Shown here: piece by piece, positions 8,313 through 16,750 of the stretch
Layout: each line of letters begins with the position of its first letter
Numbering within the stretch: the first letter of the stretch is position 1
Source of the DNA: Streptomyces curacoi
GTDB lineage: Bacteria; Actinomycetota; Actinomycetes; Streptomycetales; Streptomycetaceae
Length of the DNA: 64,000 bases
Direction of reading: 5' to 3'
Assembly: GCF_001513975.1 (NCBI RefSeq)
Contig: NZ_KQ947993.1
Span: 1 to 64,000 of the forward strand
Notes under the pieces: model-generated
The model's database searches: none
What the model saw: the letters and a program-made list of their open reading frames with translations, nothing else
Told to the model about the DNA's origin: nothing
Position numbers and translations under genes: made by a program

Positions 8313-8326
8313 TGGGAGCGCTCCCA
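8313..8326. promoter_or_regulatory. Perfect CebR-type box (TGGGAGCGCTCCCA)
   Basis: This exact 14-bp palindrome is the known binding site of the cellobiose/cello-oligosaccharide-responsive repressor CebR in Streptomyces. It lies 24 bp upstream of the esterase start codon. A secreted carbohydrate esterase under CebR control would be induced with cellulose-degrading enzymes. The cebR gene is not in the window. Confidence 0.75.
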
Positions 8327-8349
8327 CCCCACCCGCGAAAGGGATCCCC

Positions 8350-10359
8350 ATGCAGATCACCCCCCACGACCTCATCGCGCCGCGCCGAGCCAGACGCGGC
8401 TTGCCCGCCCTCCTCACCGCCGTTCTCGTCGCGTGCCTGCTGTCCTGGATGGGCAGTTCCCCGGCGCAGGCCGCGCCCGGCGACGGCTCGGTGTCCGACC
8501 CCAACATCGTCTACGTGGGCCGCTGGGACACGAGTTCGGGCACCGCCGCCGTGCCCCACTGGTCCGGCGCGTATCTCCAGACGGCCTTCACCGGCACCAC
8601 GGTGAAGGTCAGGGCCAGGGACGCCGTCAACTTCTACGCGAGCATCGACGGCGGACCCGACGTCTTCCACGCGGGCGTACGCGGCACGGTGAACCTCACT
8701 CCGCAGCCGCTGGCCGCCGGCACCCACACCCTGCGGATCTCCTACCGCTCGGGCGACACCGTCTTCCAGGGCCTCGTGCTGGACTCCGGCGCCCGCACGG
8801 TCAGCCCGAGCACCCCCGCCTCCCTCATCGAGTTCGTCGGCGACTCCATCACCGCCGGCGCCCTCACCGACCGGCTGGCGCTCGACTCGTACGCCTGGAA
8901 GACCGGCGAGCGGCTGGGGATGCGGCACACCCGGATCGCCCGCGCCGGCTACTGTCTCGTCGCCCGGTCCGGATGCACGGGTCTGAGCAGCCAGTTCTTC
9001 AGGCTGGGCAGCACCGGCGACCAGAACTGGGACTTCACCCGCTACCGGGCGAACGCGGTCGTCGTCAATCTCGGCACCAACGACATCGGCCACGGCGTCT
9101 CCGGCTCCGCCTTCCAGGCCGCGTACACCAAGTTCCTGAGCGACCTGCGCGCCAGGTACCCGCAGGCGCACCTGTTCGCGGTGCAGACGCTCAAGAAGCG
9201 CTATGTCGCCGAGACCAAGGCCGCCGTCAGCGCCCGCAACGGCTCCGGCGACAGCAGGGTGCACTACGTCGACACCACGGGCTGGCTCACCGACGGCACC
9301 GACTACGAGGACGGCAACGGCCACCCCAACGAGGCGGGCCACACCAAGTTCGCGAACCGGCTGGCGCCCGTCATCGCGGACCGGCTGCGCACCGCCGCCC
9401 CCGGGTCCACGCGAGCCGCCGCGCCCGGCCAGCCCGGCGACCCCAACATCAAGTTCGTCGGCCGCTGGGACACCAAGAGCTCCAGCACGCTCTACACCCC
9501 CTACTGGGCGGGCGCGTACTACCGGGTCGGGTTCACCGGCCGTACGGTCAAGCTCAAGCAGCGCAACACGATCGACTTCTGGGCGCGGATCGACAACGGG
9601 CCCGTGAAGTTCTACGACGACGTCAAGGGCACCGTGGACCTGACCCCGTCGCCGCTGTCCTCCGGCAACCACACACTCCAGGTCAACTACCAGGTGGTCG
9701 CGGGCTCGTACCGCGGCGACGCGGTGTTCCAGGGGCTGGTCCTCGACAGCGGCGCGACCACGTTCGCACCGCCGGCTCCGGCCAAGCTGATCGAGTTCGT
9801 CGGCGACTCGATCACCGTGGGGACCACGACCTCGCAGAACGCCCGTACCGCGTACGGCTGGCTGATCGGCGAACGGCTCGGCACCGAGCACACCCAGATC
9901 GCCCAGGGCGGCGCCTGCCTGGTCGCCACGGCCGACGGTTGTGTGGGCCTGGAGAGGCAGTTCACCAGGCTCAACCCCAACGCCCCCACGCCCGACTGGG
10001 ACTTCTCCCGCTACCAGGCGGACGCCGTCGTCATCAACCTGGGCACCAACGACGTGGGGCACGGGGTGAGTTCCACGCAGTTCCAGTCGGCGTACACCAG
10101 CCTGCTGCGCAAGGCCCGCGCCGCCTACCCCCGGGCCTGGATCTTCGCCCTGGAGACCTTCCGCGGCCGGTACGTCCCCCAGACCCAGGCGGCAGTCAAG
10201 GCCGTCACCGACGGCGGCGACACCCGGGTCTCCTTCGTCGACACGACGGGCTGGCTGGGCTCCGGCGACCTGACGGACTCCGTCCACCCCAACGACAAGG
10301 GCCATCGCGTCATCGCCGACCGCCTCGCACCGATCATCGCGGCGCGAATGGGCGGCTGA
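8350..10359 (+). CDS. Secreted tandem-domain SGNH/GDSL carbohydrate esterase (CE2-like)
   Basis: This 669-residue exported protein is built from two copies of one unit. A signal peptide (about 1-42, ending SSPAQAA) is followed by unit 1 (about 50-355) and unit 2 (about 425-669). Each unit has a jelly-roll-like N-terminal part beginning PNIVYVGRWD or PNIKFVGRWD, then an SGNH hydrolase with EFVGDSIT (nucleophiles Ser166 and Ser487), LGTND and a terminal His block. This layout resembles CE2 acetyl-xylan/glucan esterases. Unit 2 has the usual DxxH (DSVHPN). Unit 1 has DGNGHPN, with the Asp one residue too far, so it may work as a Ser-His dyad. A CebR box sits upstream, pointing to plant polysaccharide breakdown. 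Confidence 0.85.
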   Translation: MQITPHDLIAPRRARRGLPALLTAVLVACLLSWMGSSPAQAAPGDGSVSDPNIVYVGRWDTSSGTAAVPHWSGAYLQTAFTGTTVKVRARDAVNFYASIDGGPDVFHAGVRGTVNLTPQPLAAGTHTLRISYRSGDTVFQGLVLDSGARTVSPSTPASLIEFVGDSITAGALTDRLALDSYAWKTGERLGMRHTRIARAGYCLVARSGCTGLSSQFFRLGSTGDQNWDFTRYRANAVVVNLGTNDIGHGVSGSAFQAAYTKFLSDLRARYPQAHLFAVQTLKKRYVAETKAAVSARNGSGDSRVHYVDTTGWLTDGTDYEDGNGHPNEAGHTKFANRLAPVIADRLRTAAPGSTRAAAPGQPGDPNIKFVGRWDTKSSSTLYTPYWAGAYYRVGFTGRTVKLKQRNTIDFWARIDNGPVKFYDDVKGTVDLTPSPLSSGNHTLQVNYQVVAGSYRGDAVFQGLVLDSGATTFAPPAPAKLIEFVGDSITVGTTTSQNARTAYGWLIGERLGTEHTQIAQGGACLVATADGCVGLERQFTRLNPNAPTPDWDFSRYQADAVVINLGTNDVGHGVSSTQFQSAYTSLLRKARAAYPRAWIFALETFRGRYVPQTQAAVKAVTDGGDTRVSFVDTTGWLGSGDLTDSVHPNDKGHRVIADRLAPIIAARMGG

Positions 10360-10368
10360 CCGGACCGG

Positions 10369-10803
10369 TCAGCCCCGGGAGGGAACCGACCGGAGCTCGC
10401 GCAGCAGGCGCGGGCAGGACGCGGTCAGCCGGTCCACCTGGTCCTCGATCAACCGGAGGCACGCGTCGAGCGAGTCCACGTGTGTCTCCGGGATCTCGAA
10501 CGGACAGTGGTATCCGCCGTTCTCCTCGTCGTCCGGAGCGTCCACGGCGATGTCCGCCTCGGCGGAGAAGGCCTCCGGCGACATGCGAACGGTCAGGGTG
10601 CAGAACATCTCGCGGCCGTCGCCGAGCCCGAGGGTCACGCCCAGGGCCTGCATGCCGGGCGTCGCGCCGTACAGGGCGAACTCCCGCCAGGTCAGGTCGG
10701 GTTGGTGCTCCAGGAAGAGTTCGTACGCCATGCTCCTCAGCCGCTTCGCGGCGCGCCAGAGGGCGACGAGCAAGCGCTGGGCGTCCCGGCCGGCGGCATC
10801 CAT
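10369..10803 (-). CDS. Hypothetical protein
   Basis: This gene encodes about 144 residues (151 from the upstream GTG at 10824) that I do not recognise. The protein has no signal peptide or membrane segment. It has an alpha-helical N-terminus (RLLVALWRAAKRLRSMAYELFLEH), a central GVTLGLGDGREMFCTLTVRMSPEAF and an acidic DAPDDEENGGYHCPFEIPETHVDSLD segment. Coding bias is normal. It faces the esterase gene with 9 bp between stops. Neither start candidate has a good Shine-Dalgarno sequence; the ATG at 10803 is chosen. Its role is unknown. Confidence 0.6.
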   Translation of the reverse strand: MDAAGRDAQRLLVALWRAAKRLRSMAYELFLEHQPDLTWREFALYGATPGMQALGVTLGLGDGREMFCTLTVRMSPEAFSAEADIAVDAPDDEENGGYHCPFEIPETHVDSLDACLRLIEDQVDRLTASCPRLLRELRSVPSRG

Positions 10804-10952
10804 GGGCCGATCATAGGACCGCACCGGCTCGGCCGGGCCGTCACCGGACCGATCCGGCCGCCGGGCACGCCCGCACTCGACGAGCCAGGGGTTATGGATC
10901 GTTCCCGAACCCGTCGTTGATCACCGTTGGCTGGTCGGGAAGGGTGAGGACC

Positions 10953-11610
10953 ATGTCCACGATTCCCGACCCCAGGGTGCTGCATCCCCTGCCGGAGCAC
11001 GAGCGCGTGCCGTACGCCCACGGCCCGGAGCGCCTCGTCATCGGCAGGTACCGCGCCCTCGCCACCGGGGCGGTCGTCACCTCCGGCCGGCTCGCCGGAC
11101 GACTGGCACGGCGCGTCGCCTACGAGGAGGCGGCCCTTGTCATCGCGCTGGGCGCCCCCAGGTCCGCTCCTACCGGGCGCGGTGCTCCTCCTGCTGTCCG
11201 GTCTCGCCCCGGAGCAGTTCGCCGCCCTGCTCGCCCCCCCCCTGCGCGCCACCGCCCTGACGGCGGCGGACACGGAGTACGACCCCGAGTCGGACCGCGT
11301 GCCCTTCGTGCTGGTCGTCACCCGCGCACTCGCCCCGCCGAGGAGGCATCGCCCTCGTCACCCACTTCGCGCGGGTGCTGGTGAAGAACAAGTGCTTCTC
11401 GCTCGGCGGTTCCCGGAGCGGCGACCGCCGCGTCCCGGCCCCCTGGATCAGCCAGAAGGCCCCCGAACTGTGCTGGTGCTGGGAGGGAAACCCGCGCACC
11501 TGGCTCGGCATGGCCCCAGCCGGCGACCGCCGCACCGGAGCGACTGCCGCCTGGCGGGCGGATCGCCTCGCGTACCGGAAGCAGAGGAATCCGCCCCGCC
11601 TCGCCTCGGG
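10953..11610 (+). pseudogene. Frameshifted remnant of an unrecognised gene
   Basis: Strongly coding-biased sequence starts at the ATG at 10953, preceded by GAGG. It then runs through three reading frames in succession: one to about 11158 (MSTIPDPRVLHPLPEHERVPYAHG...), a second from about 11160 to 11340 (LLLLSGLAPEQFAALLAPPL...), and a third from about 11348 to 11600 (GIALVTHFARVLVKNKCFS... then WCWEGNPRTWLGMAPAG). Each segment keeps high third-position GC, as expected for one ancestral gene broken by two frame changes. The first change lies near a run of five C residues (11155-11159). No natural stop is evident. The family is not recognised, and sequencing error in the homopolymer is possible. 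Confidence 0.5.
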
Positions 11611-11701
11611 CTCGCGGCCGGGCGGTGCCCTGGAAGCACACCGGCCGCGGGGGCCGCTGCTCCGTGAAACGGCCGGCCGAGCCGGACGGCTCCCGAACAC
11701 C

Positions 11702-13258
11702 TCAGGGCGTCGGCATCCCACCGCCCTGAAGCCGCTCCAGGTCGGAGGGACGGACCTGGATGACGAGGAGGGCGATCACCGCGGCGATCGCGGTGAAGAT
11801 CGCCGCCACGATGAAGGCGGAGGAGACCCCCGCGGTGAGGATCTCGTCGGCGTAGGGCGGCGGGAGCCGGCCGGTGCGTTCGAAGCGCAGCCGCTCGGCG
11901 GGGGTCGCCTGGGCCAGGAACGCGGGGATCTGCTTGTCGGCCTCGTTGTTGCTGGCCGTGCCGAACATCGTGACCAGGATGGACAGTCCCAGGGAACCGC
12001 CCACCTGCTGGGTGGCGTTGAGGAGTCCGGAGGCGGCGCCCGTCTCGTGGGTGGCCACGTTGGACAGCGCCATCAGGGTCAGGGACACGAACTCCATGCC
12101 CATGCCGAGGCTGAAGACGAGGATCGGGCCGAGGATGCTGCCCGCGTAGGTGGAGTGGACGTCGGTCAGGGTCAGCCAGGCCAGGCCCGTGGCGGCCAGG
12201 ATGGCGCCCGTCACCATGAAGGGTTTGGGCCCGTACTTCGGCAGGAGTTGGGAGGCGAGCCCCGCGCCCACCGCGATCACCGCGCTCACCGGCAGGAAGG
12301 CCAGCCCGGCCTGGAGCGGGCTGAAGTCCAGCACGTTCTGCACGAACAGGGTGAGGAAGAAGAACATGCCGAAGATCGCGGCGGCGAGGCTCAGCATCAT
12401 GCCGTAGGTGCCCGCCCGGTTGCGGTCCGCGAACATGTGCAGGGGCGTGATCGGCTGCCGGGAGCGCCGCTCGACCAGGATGAACAGCAAGAGCACGACG
12501 ACGGCCGCCGCGAACGCGGCGAGCGTGAGCGGGTCCCGCCAGCCGTCCTGCGCGGCCCGGATGAACCCGTAGACCAGCAGCACCATGCCGACGGTGGACG
12601 TCAGCGCGCCCGTCAGGTCGAAGTGCCCGGGGTGGCGCTCGGACTCCCGGATCCAGCGCGGGGTGGCGAGCACGATGAGCAGCCCGATGGGCACGTTGAC
12701 GAACAGCACCCAGCGCCAGTTGAGCCACTCGACGAGCATTCCGCCGGCCAGCAGCCCGATCGCGCCGCCGCCCGCCGAGACCGCGGCGAAGACGCCGAAC
12801 GCCCGGTTGCGTTCGGGCCCTTCACGGAAGGTCGTACTGATCAGGGCGAGGGAGGTCGGGGACGCGATGGCGCCGCCGACGCCTTGCAGGGCGCGGGCGG
12901 CGAGGAGTTGCCAGGAGTTCTGGGACAGTCCGCCCAGTAGGGAGGCGAGGACGAAGAGCAGTACGCCGAAGATGAACACGCGCCGTCTGCCGAGGATGTC
13001 GCCCATCCTGCCGCCGAGCAGCAGCAGTCCGCCGAAGGTGAGGGTGTAGGCGTTGACCACCCAGGACAGGCTCGTGGTGGAGAAGTCGAGCGAACGCTGG
13101 ATGTCCGGCAGGGCGATGTTCACGATGGTGATGTCGAGCACCACCATCAGCTGACAGGACGCGATGACGAACAGCGCCATACCGCTGCCCCGGCCATCGC
13201 CCGGCCTCTGCTCCGGGCTGGTGGTCCGCGCTTCGTGTGCGGGCTCGGGGTTGCTCAT
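11702..13258 (-). CDS. DHA2-family MFS drug exporter (EmrB/QacA type, 14 TM)
   Basis: This 518-residue proton-driven multidrug exporter contains the DHA2 motifs ALFVIASCQLMVVLDITIVNIALPDIQ in helix 1, GGRMGDILGRRRVF (motif A), ARALQGVGGAIASPTSLALI, and WRWVLFVNVPIG. Length and about 14 hydrophobic segments fit the family. It is a plasma-membrane protein exporting an unknown drug or metabolite. The gene stands alone with no TetR regulator next to it. Its leader carries a duplicated 26-bp block (13264-13322) whose hairpin includes the GAGGG ribosome-binding site, so control at the leader RNA or by a DNA-binding protein is plausible. Confidence 0.92.
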   Translation of the reverse strand: MSNPEPAHEARTTSPEQRPGDGRGSGMALFVIASCQLMVVLDITIVNIALPDIQRSLDFSTTSLSWVVNAYTLTFGGLLLLGGRMGDILGRRRVFIFGVLLFVLASLLGGLSQNSWQLLAARALQGVGGAIASPTSLALISTTFREGPERNRAFGVFAAVSAGGGAIGLLAGGMLVEWLNWRWVLFVNVPIGLLIVLATPRWIRESERHPGHFDLTGALTSTVGMVLLVYGFIRAAQDGWRDPLTLAAFAAAVVVLLLFILVERRSRQPITPLHMFADRNRAGTYGMMLSLAAAIFGMFFFLTLFVQNVLDFSPLQAGLAFLPVSAVIAVGAGLASQLLPKYGPKPFMVTGAILAATGLAWLTLTDVHSTYAGSILGPILVFSLGMGMEFVSLTLMALSNVATHETGAASGLLNATQQVGGSLGLSILVTMFGTASNNEADKQIPAFLAQATPAERLRFERTGRLPPPYADEILTAGVSSAFIVAAIFTAIAAVIALLVIQVRPSDLERLQGGGMPTP

Positions 13259-13263
13259 CGCGT

Positions 13264-13322
13264 CGCGCCCTCGGGCGAGGGTCAGTGGCTTCGCATCGCA
13301 CCCTCGGGCGAGGGCCAGTGGC
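13264..13322 (-). repeat. Two direct 26-bp repeats in the MFS leader, each with an RBS-sequestering hairpin
   Basis: Copies at 13264-13289 and 13297-13322 (33-bp period, two mismatches) each contain the inverted repeat CCCTCG-GG-CGAGGG. Read on the coding (minus) strand, the 3' arm of each hairpin is GAGGG. In the gene-proximal copy this is the ribosome-binding site, 9 bp before the ATG of the exporter. The distal copy's GAGGG precedes an ATG that opens a five-codon reading frame (M-R-S-H-stop). The duplication has therefore copied a translation-initiation region. Confidence 0.6.
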
Positions 13323-13425
13323 CGGTGCGCGTCACCATTCGACCGTACGCCGCCGTTGGAGTGACCTCCAGTCGATCACGGCGGCGGCCAGGTCCACGGC
13401 ACGACCGCCTCCAGAAGGCGGTGGC

Positions 13426-13437
13426 TAAATCGTTTCA
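13426..13437. promoter_or_regulatory. TGAAACGTTTCA-like box, distal site of the rhamnosidase gene
   Basis: TAAATCGTTTCA matches 10 of 12 positions of the palindrome TGAAACGTTTCA. It lies 105 bp upstream of the rhamnosidase start and 87 bp from a second similar box, suggesting a two-site operator for a LacI-type sugar regulator. This is motif-based inference. Confidence 0.35.
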
Positions 13438-13512
13438 ATCCCTCGTGGACTTCATCTCGCTCAGACCATTGACCGCATCAGACGCGGAACCATAACCTCC
13501 GGGCAATCGGCT

Positions 13513-13524
13513 TGAAACCTTTCA
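13513..13524. promoter_or_regulatory. TGAAACGTTTCA-like box, proximal site of the rhamnosidase gene
   Basis: TGAAACCTTTCA is an 11 of 12 match to TGAAACGTTTCA, located 18 bp before the rhamnosidase ATG and just upstream of its GAGGG ribosome-binding site. A regulator bound here would block transcription elongation or initiation. Confidence 0.45.
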
Positions 13525-13541
13525 CGAACCGAGGGTGCACC

Positions 13542-16500
13542 ATGTCCTGGGACTTGTCGCGGCGAAGACTTCTCCAGCTGGGCGGAGTCACGGCCGCCTC
13601 CGTCGTCCTGACCGGCCCCCGGGCCCTCGCCGCCGCCCAGCCGGCCGCCGCCCCCGCGGGGCAGCCGCCCGCGCCGAGCGGGATGCTGGCGGATCTGCTG
13701 CCGCAGGCGCTGGGCACGAGCGCCGGACAGCGCCCCCGGTTCAGCTGGCAGATGCCGGACTTCGGGGCCGGCACGGTCCAGCGGGCCTACCAGCTGCAGC
13801 TGGCCGCCACGCCGGGCGGCTTCGAGGCGGACCGGCTGGTCTGGGACTCCGGCCGGCAGGACTCCGCCGACTCCACCGCCGTACCGTACGGCGGGCCGCC
13901 CCTGGAGCCCCGTACCGCCTACTGGTGGCGGGTCCGCAGCTGGGGCGAGAAGCGGTCCGCCTGGTCGCGGCCCGTGCTGCTGGCCACCTCGGTCGAGGAC
14001 GAGTGGGAGGCCGAGCCGATCTGGGTGCCGGCCGGACCGGTCATGACCGACGGCACCCTCAGCACCCGTCTGAAGATCACCAACGTGGCCGCGGGGCTGT
14101 GGTTCCGCGCCGCGAACACGGCCAACAACTACCTGTGGCAGCTGCGCGCCGGCAGCCCCGGAGTGCTGCGCAAGCACATCTGCGTGGGCGGCACCTACAC
14201 GGTCCTCGGCGAGGTACGGCTGCCCTTCGCGGTCGCCACCGGCGAGTGGCTCGACTTCTCCGTCACCATGACCGGCGCCACCTTCACCACCACCGTGAAC
14301 GGCACCGTCGTCGACACCACCACCGACACCCGCCACGCCTCCGGCAACATCGGTCTGCGCAACGGCCTGAGCGAGTCCCAGGTCTACGACCGGGTCACCT
14401 TCACAGCCGCCGACGGCACCGTCCTGCTCGACGACGACTTCGCCTCCGACAAGGGCACCTTCTCCGCCGGCACCGTCTCCGGCGGCACGCTCACCTTCCC
14501 CGCCGGCGCCTCCTCGCTCTCCTCCTACGGCGCCGACGACACCTGGGCACTGCTGCGGCACGAGTACGACACGGACGCGGGCAAGGACATGGCCGCGGCC
14601 GTCCTCTATGTGGCGGCCACCTCGCCCGATCCGGCCCGTCAGTACGTGGCCAAGGTCTGGAGCAACGGCACCGTGGTCGGCCACGCCTCCGTGCGCGCCG
14701 GTGCCGGGACCGCCTACCAGGCGTTCGACATCACGCCCACCCTGCGCGCAGGCGGCCGGAAGAACGCGCTGGCCGCGCTGTGCTGGACCACCTCGGAGCA
14801 GAAGTTCCTGGCCCAGCTGGAGATCACGTACGCGGACGGCAGCCGGGCCACCATCGCCTCCGGCGACCACTGGAAGGCGCGCCGCCAGGCAGGGCTGCTG
14901 CCCGCCAAGGGCAGCGCGGGCAGCAGCTACTTCACCGTCCCGCAGGAGTACTGGGACCTGCGCCGGGAGCCCGTCGGCTGGACGGAGCCGGGCTTCGACG
15001 ACGACGGCTGGCACGCGGCGCGCGTCCGCCCCGCCGTCAGCGGGCTGACCCCGGCGCTGATCGAGCCGGTCCGGCTGCACGACGTCGCCCCCGCGTCCGT
15101 CACCGAGGTCGCCGACGGGCGCTGGCTGGTCGACCTCGGCCGGGAGATCGTCGGCGGGCTCGCCCTGGAGGTCACCGGCAGCGCGGGCGACACCGTCGAG
15201 GTGCGGCTCGGCGAGGAGCTGAACGCCGACGGGACCGTCCGCCACCAGTTGCGCGCCACCAACACCTACCGGGAGGTGTGGACCCTGCGCAACGGCGCTC
15301 AGCGCTTCGAGCACTGGGGCTACCGCGGCTTCCGCTGGGCCGAGCTGCGCACCTCCGTGGACCTGTCGAAGGCCGTCGTCACCGGCCGCGCCTGGCGGCT
15401 CGACTGGGACGACGCGCAGGCCTCCTTCCGCAGCTCCGACCCCGACCTCGACCGCGTCTGGGAGCTGTGCCGCTACTCCATCGAGGCCACCCGCGGCGAC
15501 GTGTACGTGGACACCCCGACCCGTGAGCGCGGCCCGTACGAGGGCGACGCCCTGATCAACCAGCTGTCCGAGTACGGCGTCCAGCGCTCCTACGCCCTGG
15601 CCCGCTGGTCCAACGACTACCTGGTCCGCAAGGGCACCTGGCCCACCGAGTACCGGCTGATGTGCGCGATCTCCGCGTGGGAGGACTACCTCGCCACCGG
15701 CGACGACCGGCAGCTCGCCAAGGACTACGACCTGCTCGCCGCGAAGAACCTCACCGCCTACCTGGACGCCCAGGGACTGGTCCGCAAGGCACCCGGCAGC
15801 ACCAGCCAGAACCTGGGTGACCTCGTCGACTGGCCGGCCGCCAGCCGCGACGGATACGTCTTCACCAACGTCAACACCGTCGTCAACGCCTTCCAGTACG
15901 CGGCGTTCGACGCGCTCGCCAAGTGCGCCGAGGCCCTGGGGAGATCGGAGGACGCCAAGGCCCTGCGGGGCCGCGCCGACACGCTGGCCGCGGCCATGCG
16001 CGGCACCCTGCTCGACGCCTCGGCCGGCCGGTTCCTCGACGGCGTGGGCACCAGCCACAGCGCCCAGCACGCCACCGCCTTCCCCGTCGCGCTCGGCGTC
16101 GCGGACGCCCTCGGCGACGAGGTCCGGGCCCGGCTCGGCGACACCCTCGCCGCGGGCGGCATGAAGGTGAGCGTGTACGGCGCGCAGTTCCTCCTCGACG
16201 CGCTCTTCCGCCTGGGCCGCGCGGACGCCGCGCTGGCCCTGCTCACGTCCTCGGCCACCAACTCCTGGCTGCACATGCTGGACGCGCTGAAGGCGACCGT
16301 CGTCACCGAGGCGTGGGACCCGTCCCTGAAGTCCAACATGACCTTCTCGCACGCCTGGGCCTCCGCCCCCGCGGGCGCGGTCGCCCGGCACATCCTCGGC
16401 GTGCAGGTCAGCAAGCCCGGCGCGGCGGAGTTCCTGATCCGCCCGAGGACGGGTCAGCTGGCGGCGGCAGAGGGCACGGTGCCCTCCCTGCGCGGGCCCG

Positions 16501-16745
16501 TGTCGGTGACCGTCCGCCGCTCCGGGGCCGCGCACACGGTACGGGTGGGCGTGCCGCCGAACTCCCGTGCCGTGCTGGAGGTGGAGATCGGGGACGCCGA
16601 TCCGTCGGCGTACCGTGTGACGGCTACGGCGCCCGGCGGCCAAGGAAGCGTCGCGGTCAGGCCGTTCACCGATCTCACGGGCACGGTGCTGCGGATCGGT
16701 CCCGTCGGCTCGGGTACGGCCGAGGTCGAGCGCGTGTCCTCGTGA
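13542..16745 (+). CDS. Tat-exported alpha-L-rhamnosidase (GH78)
   Basis: This 1067-residue secreted glycoside hydrolase is started at the ATG at 13542, seven bases after GAGGG; an upstream TTG (13512) overlaps the operator-like box and is less likely. The N-terminus has a twin-arginine signal (SRRRLLQLGG) ending in ALAAAQ. The GH78 features follow: an N-terminal Ig-like domain, an inserted concanavalin-like/DUF1080-type module (about 165-310), the beta-sandwich with GYRGFRWAELR, and the alpha/alpha-barrel with the active-site region DTPTRERGPYEGD (657-669). The C-terminal beta domain contains the SHAWASAP segment. It releases terminal L-rhamnose from plant or microbial glycans outside the cell. 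No rhamnose catabolic genes are adjacent. Confidence 0.9.
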   Translation: MSWDLSRRRLLQLGGVTAASVVLTGPRALAAAQPAAAPAGQPPAPSGMLADLLPQALGTSAGQRPRFSWQMPDFGAGTVQRAYQLQLAATPGGFEADRLVWDSGRQDSADSTAVPYGGPPLEPRTAYWWRVRSWGEKRSAWSRPVLLATSVEDEWEAEPIWVPAGPVMTDGTLSTRLKITNVAAGLWFRAANTANNYLWQLRAGSPGVLRKHICVGGTYTVLGEVRLPFAVATGEWLDFSVTMTGATFTTTVNGTVVDTTTDTRHASGNIGLRNGLSESQVYDRVTFTAADGTVLLDDDFASDKGTFSAGTVSGGTLTFPAGASSLSSYGADDTWALLRHEYDTDAGKDMAAAVLYVAATSPDPARQYVAKVWSNGTVVGHASVRAGAGTAYQAFDITPTLRAGGRKNALAALCWTTSEQKFLAQLEITYADGSRATIASGDHWKARRQAGLLPAKGSAGSSYFTVPQEYWDLRREPVGWTEPGFDDDGWHAARVRPAVSGLTPALIEPVRLHDVAPASVTEVADGRWLVDLGREIVGGLALEVTGSAGDTVEVRLGEELNADGTVRHQLRATNTYREVWTLRNGAQRFEHWGYRGFRWAELRTSVDLSKAVVTGRAWRLDWDDAQASFRSSDPDLDRVWELCRYSIEATRGDVYVDTPTRERGPYEGDALINQLSEYGVQRSYALARWSNDYLVRKGTWPTEYRLMCAISAWEDYLATGDDRQLAKDYDLLAAKNLTAYLDAQGLVRKAPGSTSQNLGDLVDWPAASRDGYVFTNVNTVVNAFQYAAFDALAKCAEALGRSEDAKALRGRADTLAAAMRGTLLDASAGRFLDGVGTSHSAQHATAFPVALGVADALGDEVRARLGDTLAAGGMKVSVYGAQFLLDALFRLGRADAALALLTSSATNSWLHMLDALKATVVTEAWDPSLKSNMTFSHAWASAPAGAVARHILGVQVSKPGAAEFLIRPRTGQLAAAEGTVPSLRGPVSVTVRRSGAAHTVRVGVPPNSRAVLEVEIGDADPSAYRVTATAPGGQGSVAVRPFTDLTGTVLRIGPVGSGTAEVERVSS

Positions 16746-16750
16746 CGAGG

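Noticed and set aside
8289..11384. Very long open frame covering the esterase gene
   Set aside because: It is a Pro/Arg-rich frame antiphase to the clearly coding esterase; only its last part (from 10953) coincides with real coding bias, annotated as the pseudogene.
13512..13541. TTG start adding ten residues to the rhamnosidase
   Set aside because: It overlaps the operator-like box, while the ATG at 13542 has GAGGG at proper spacing and begins directly before the Tat motif.
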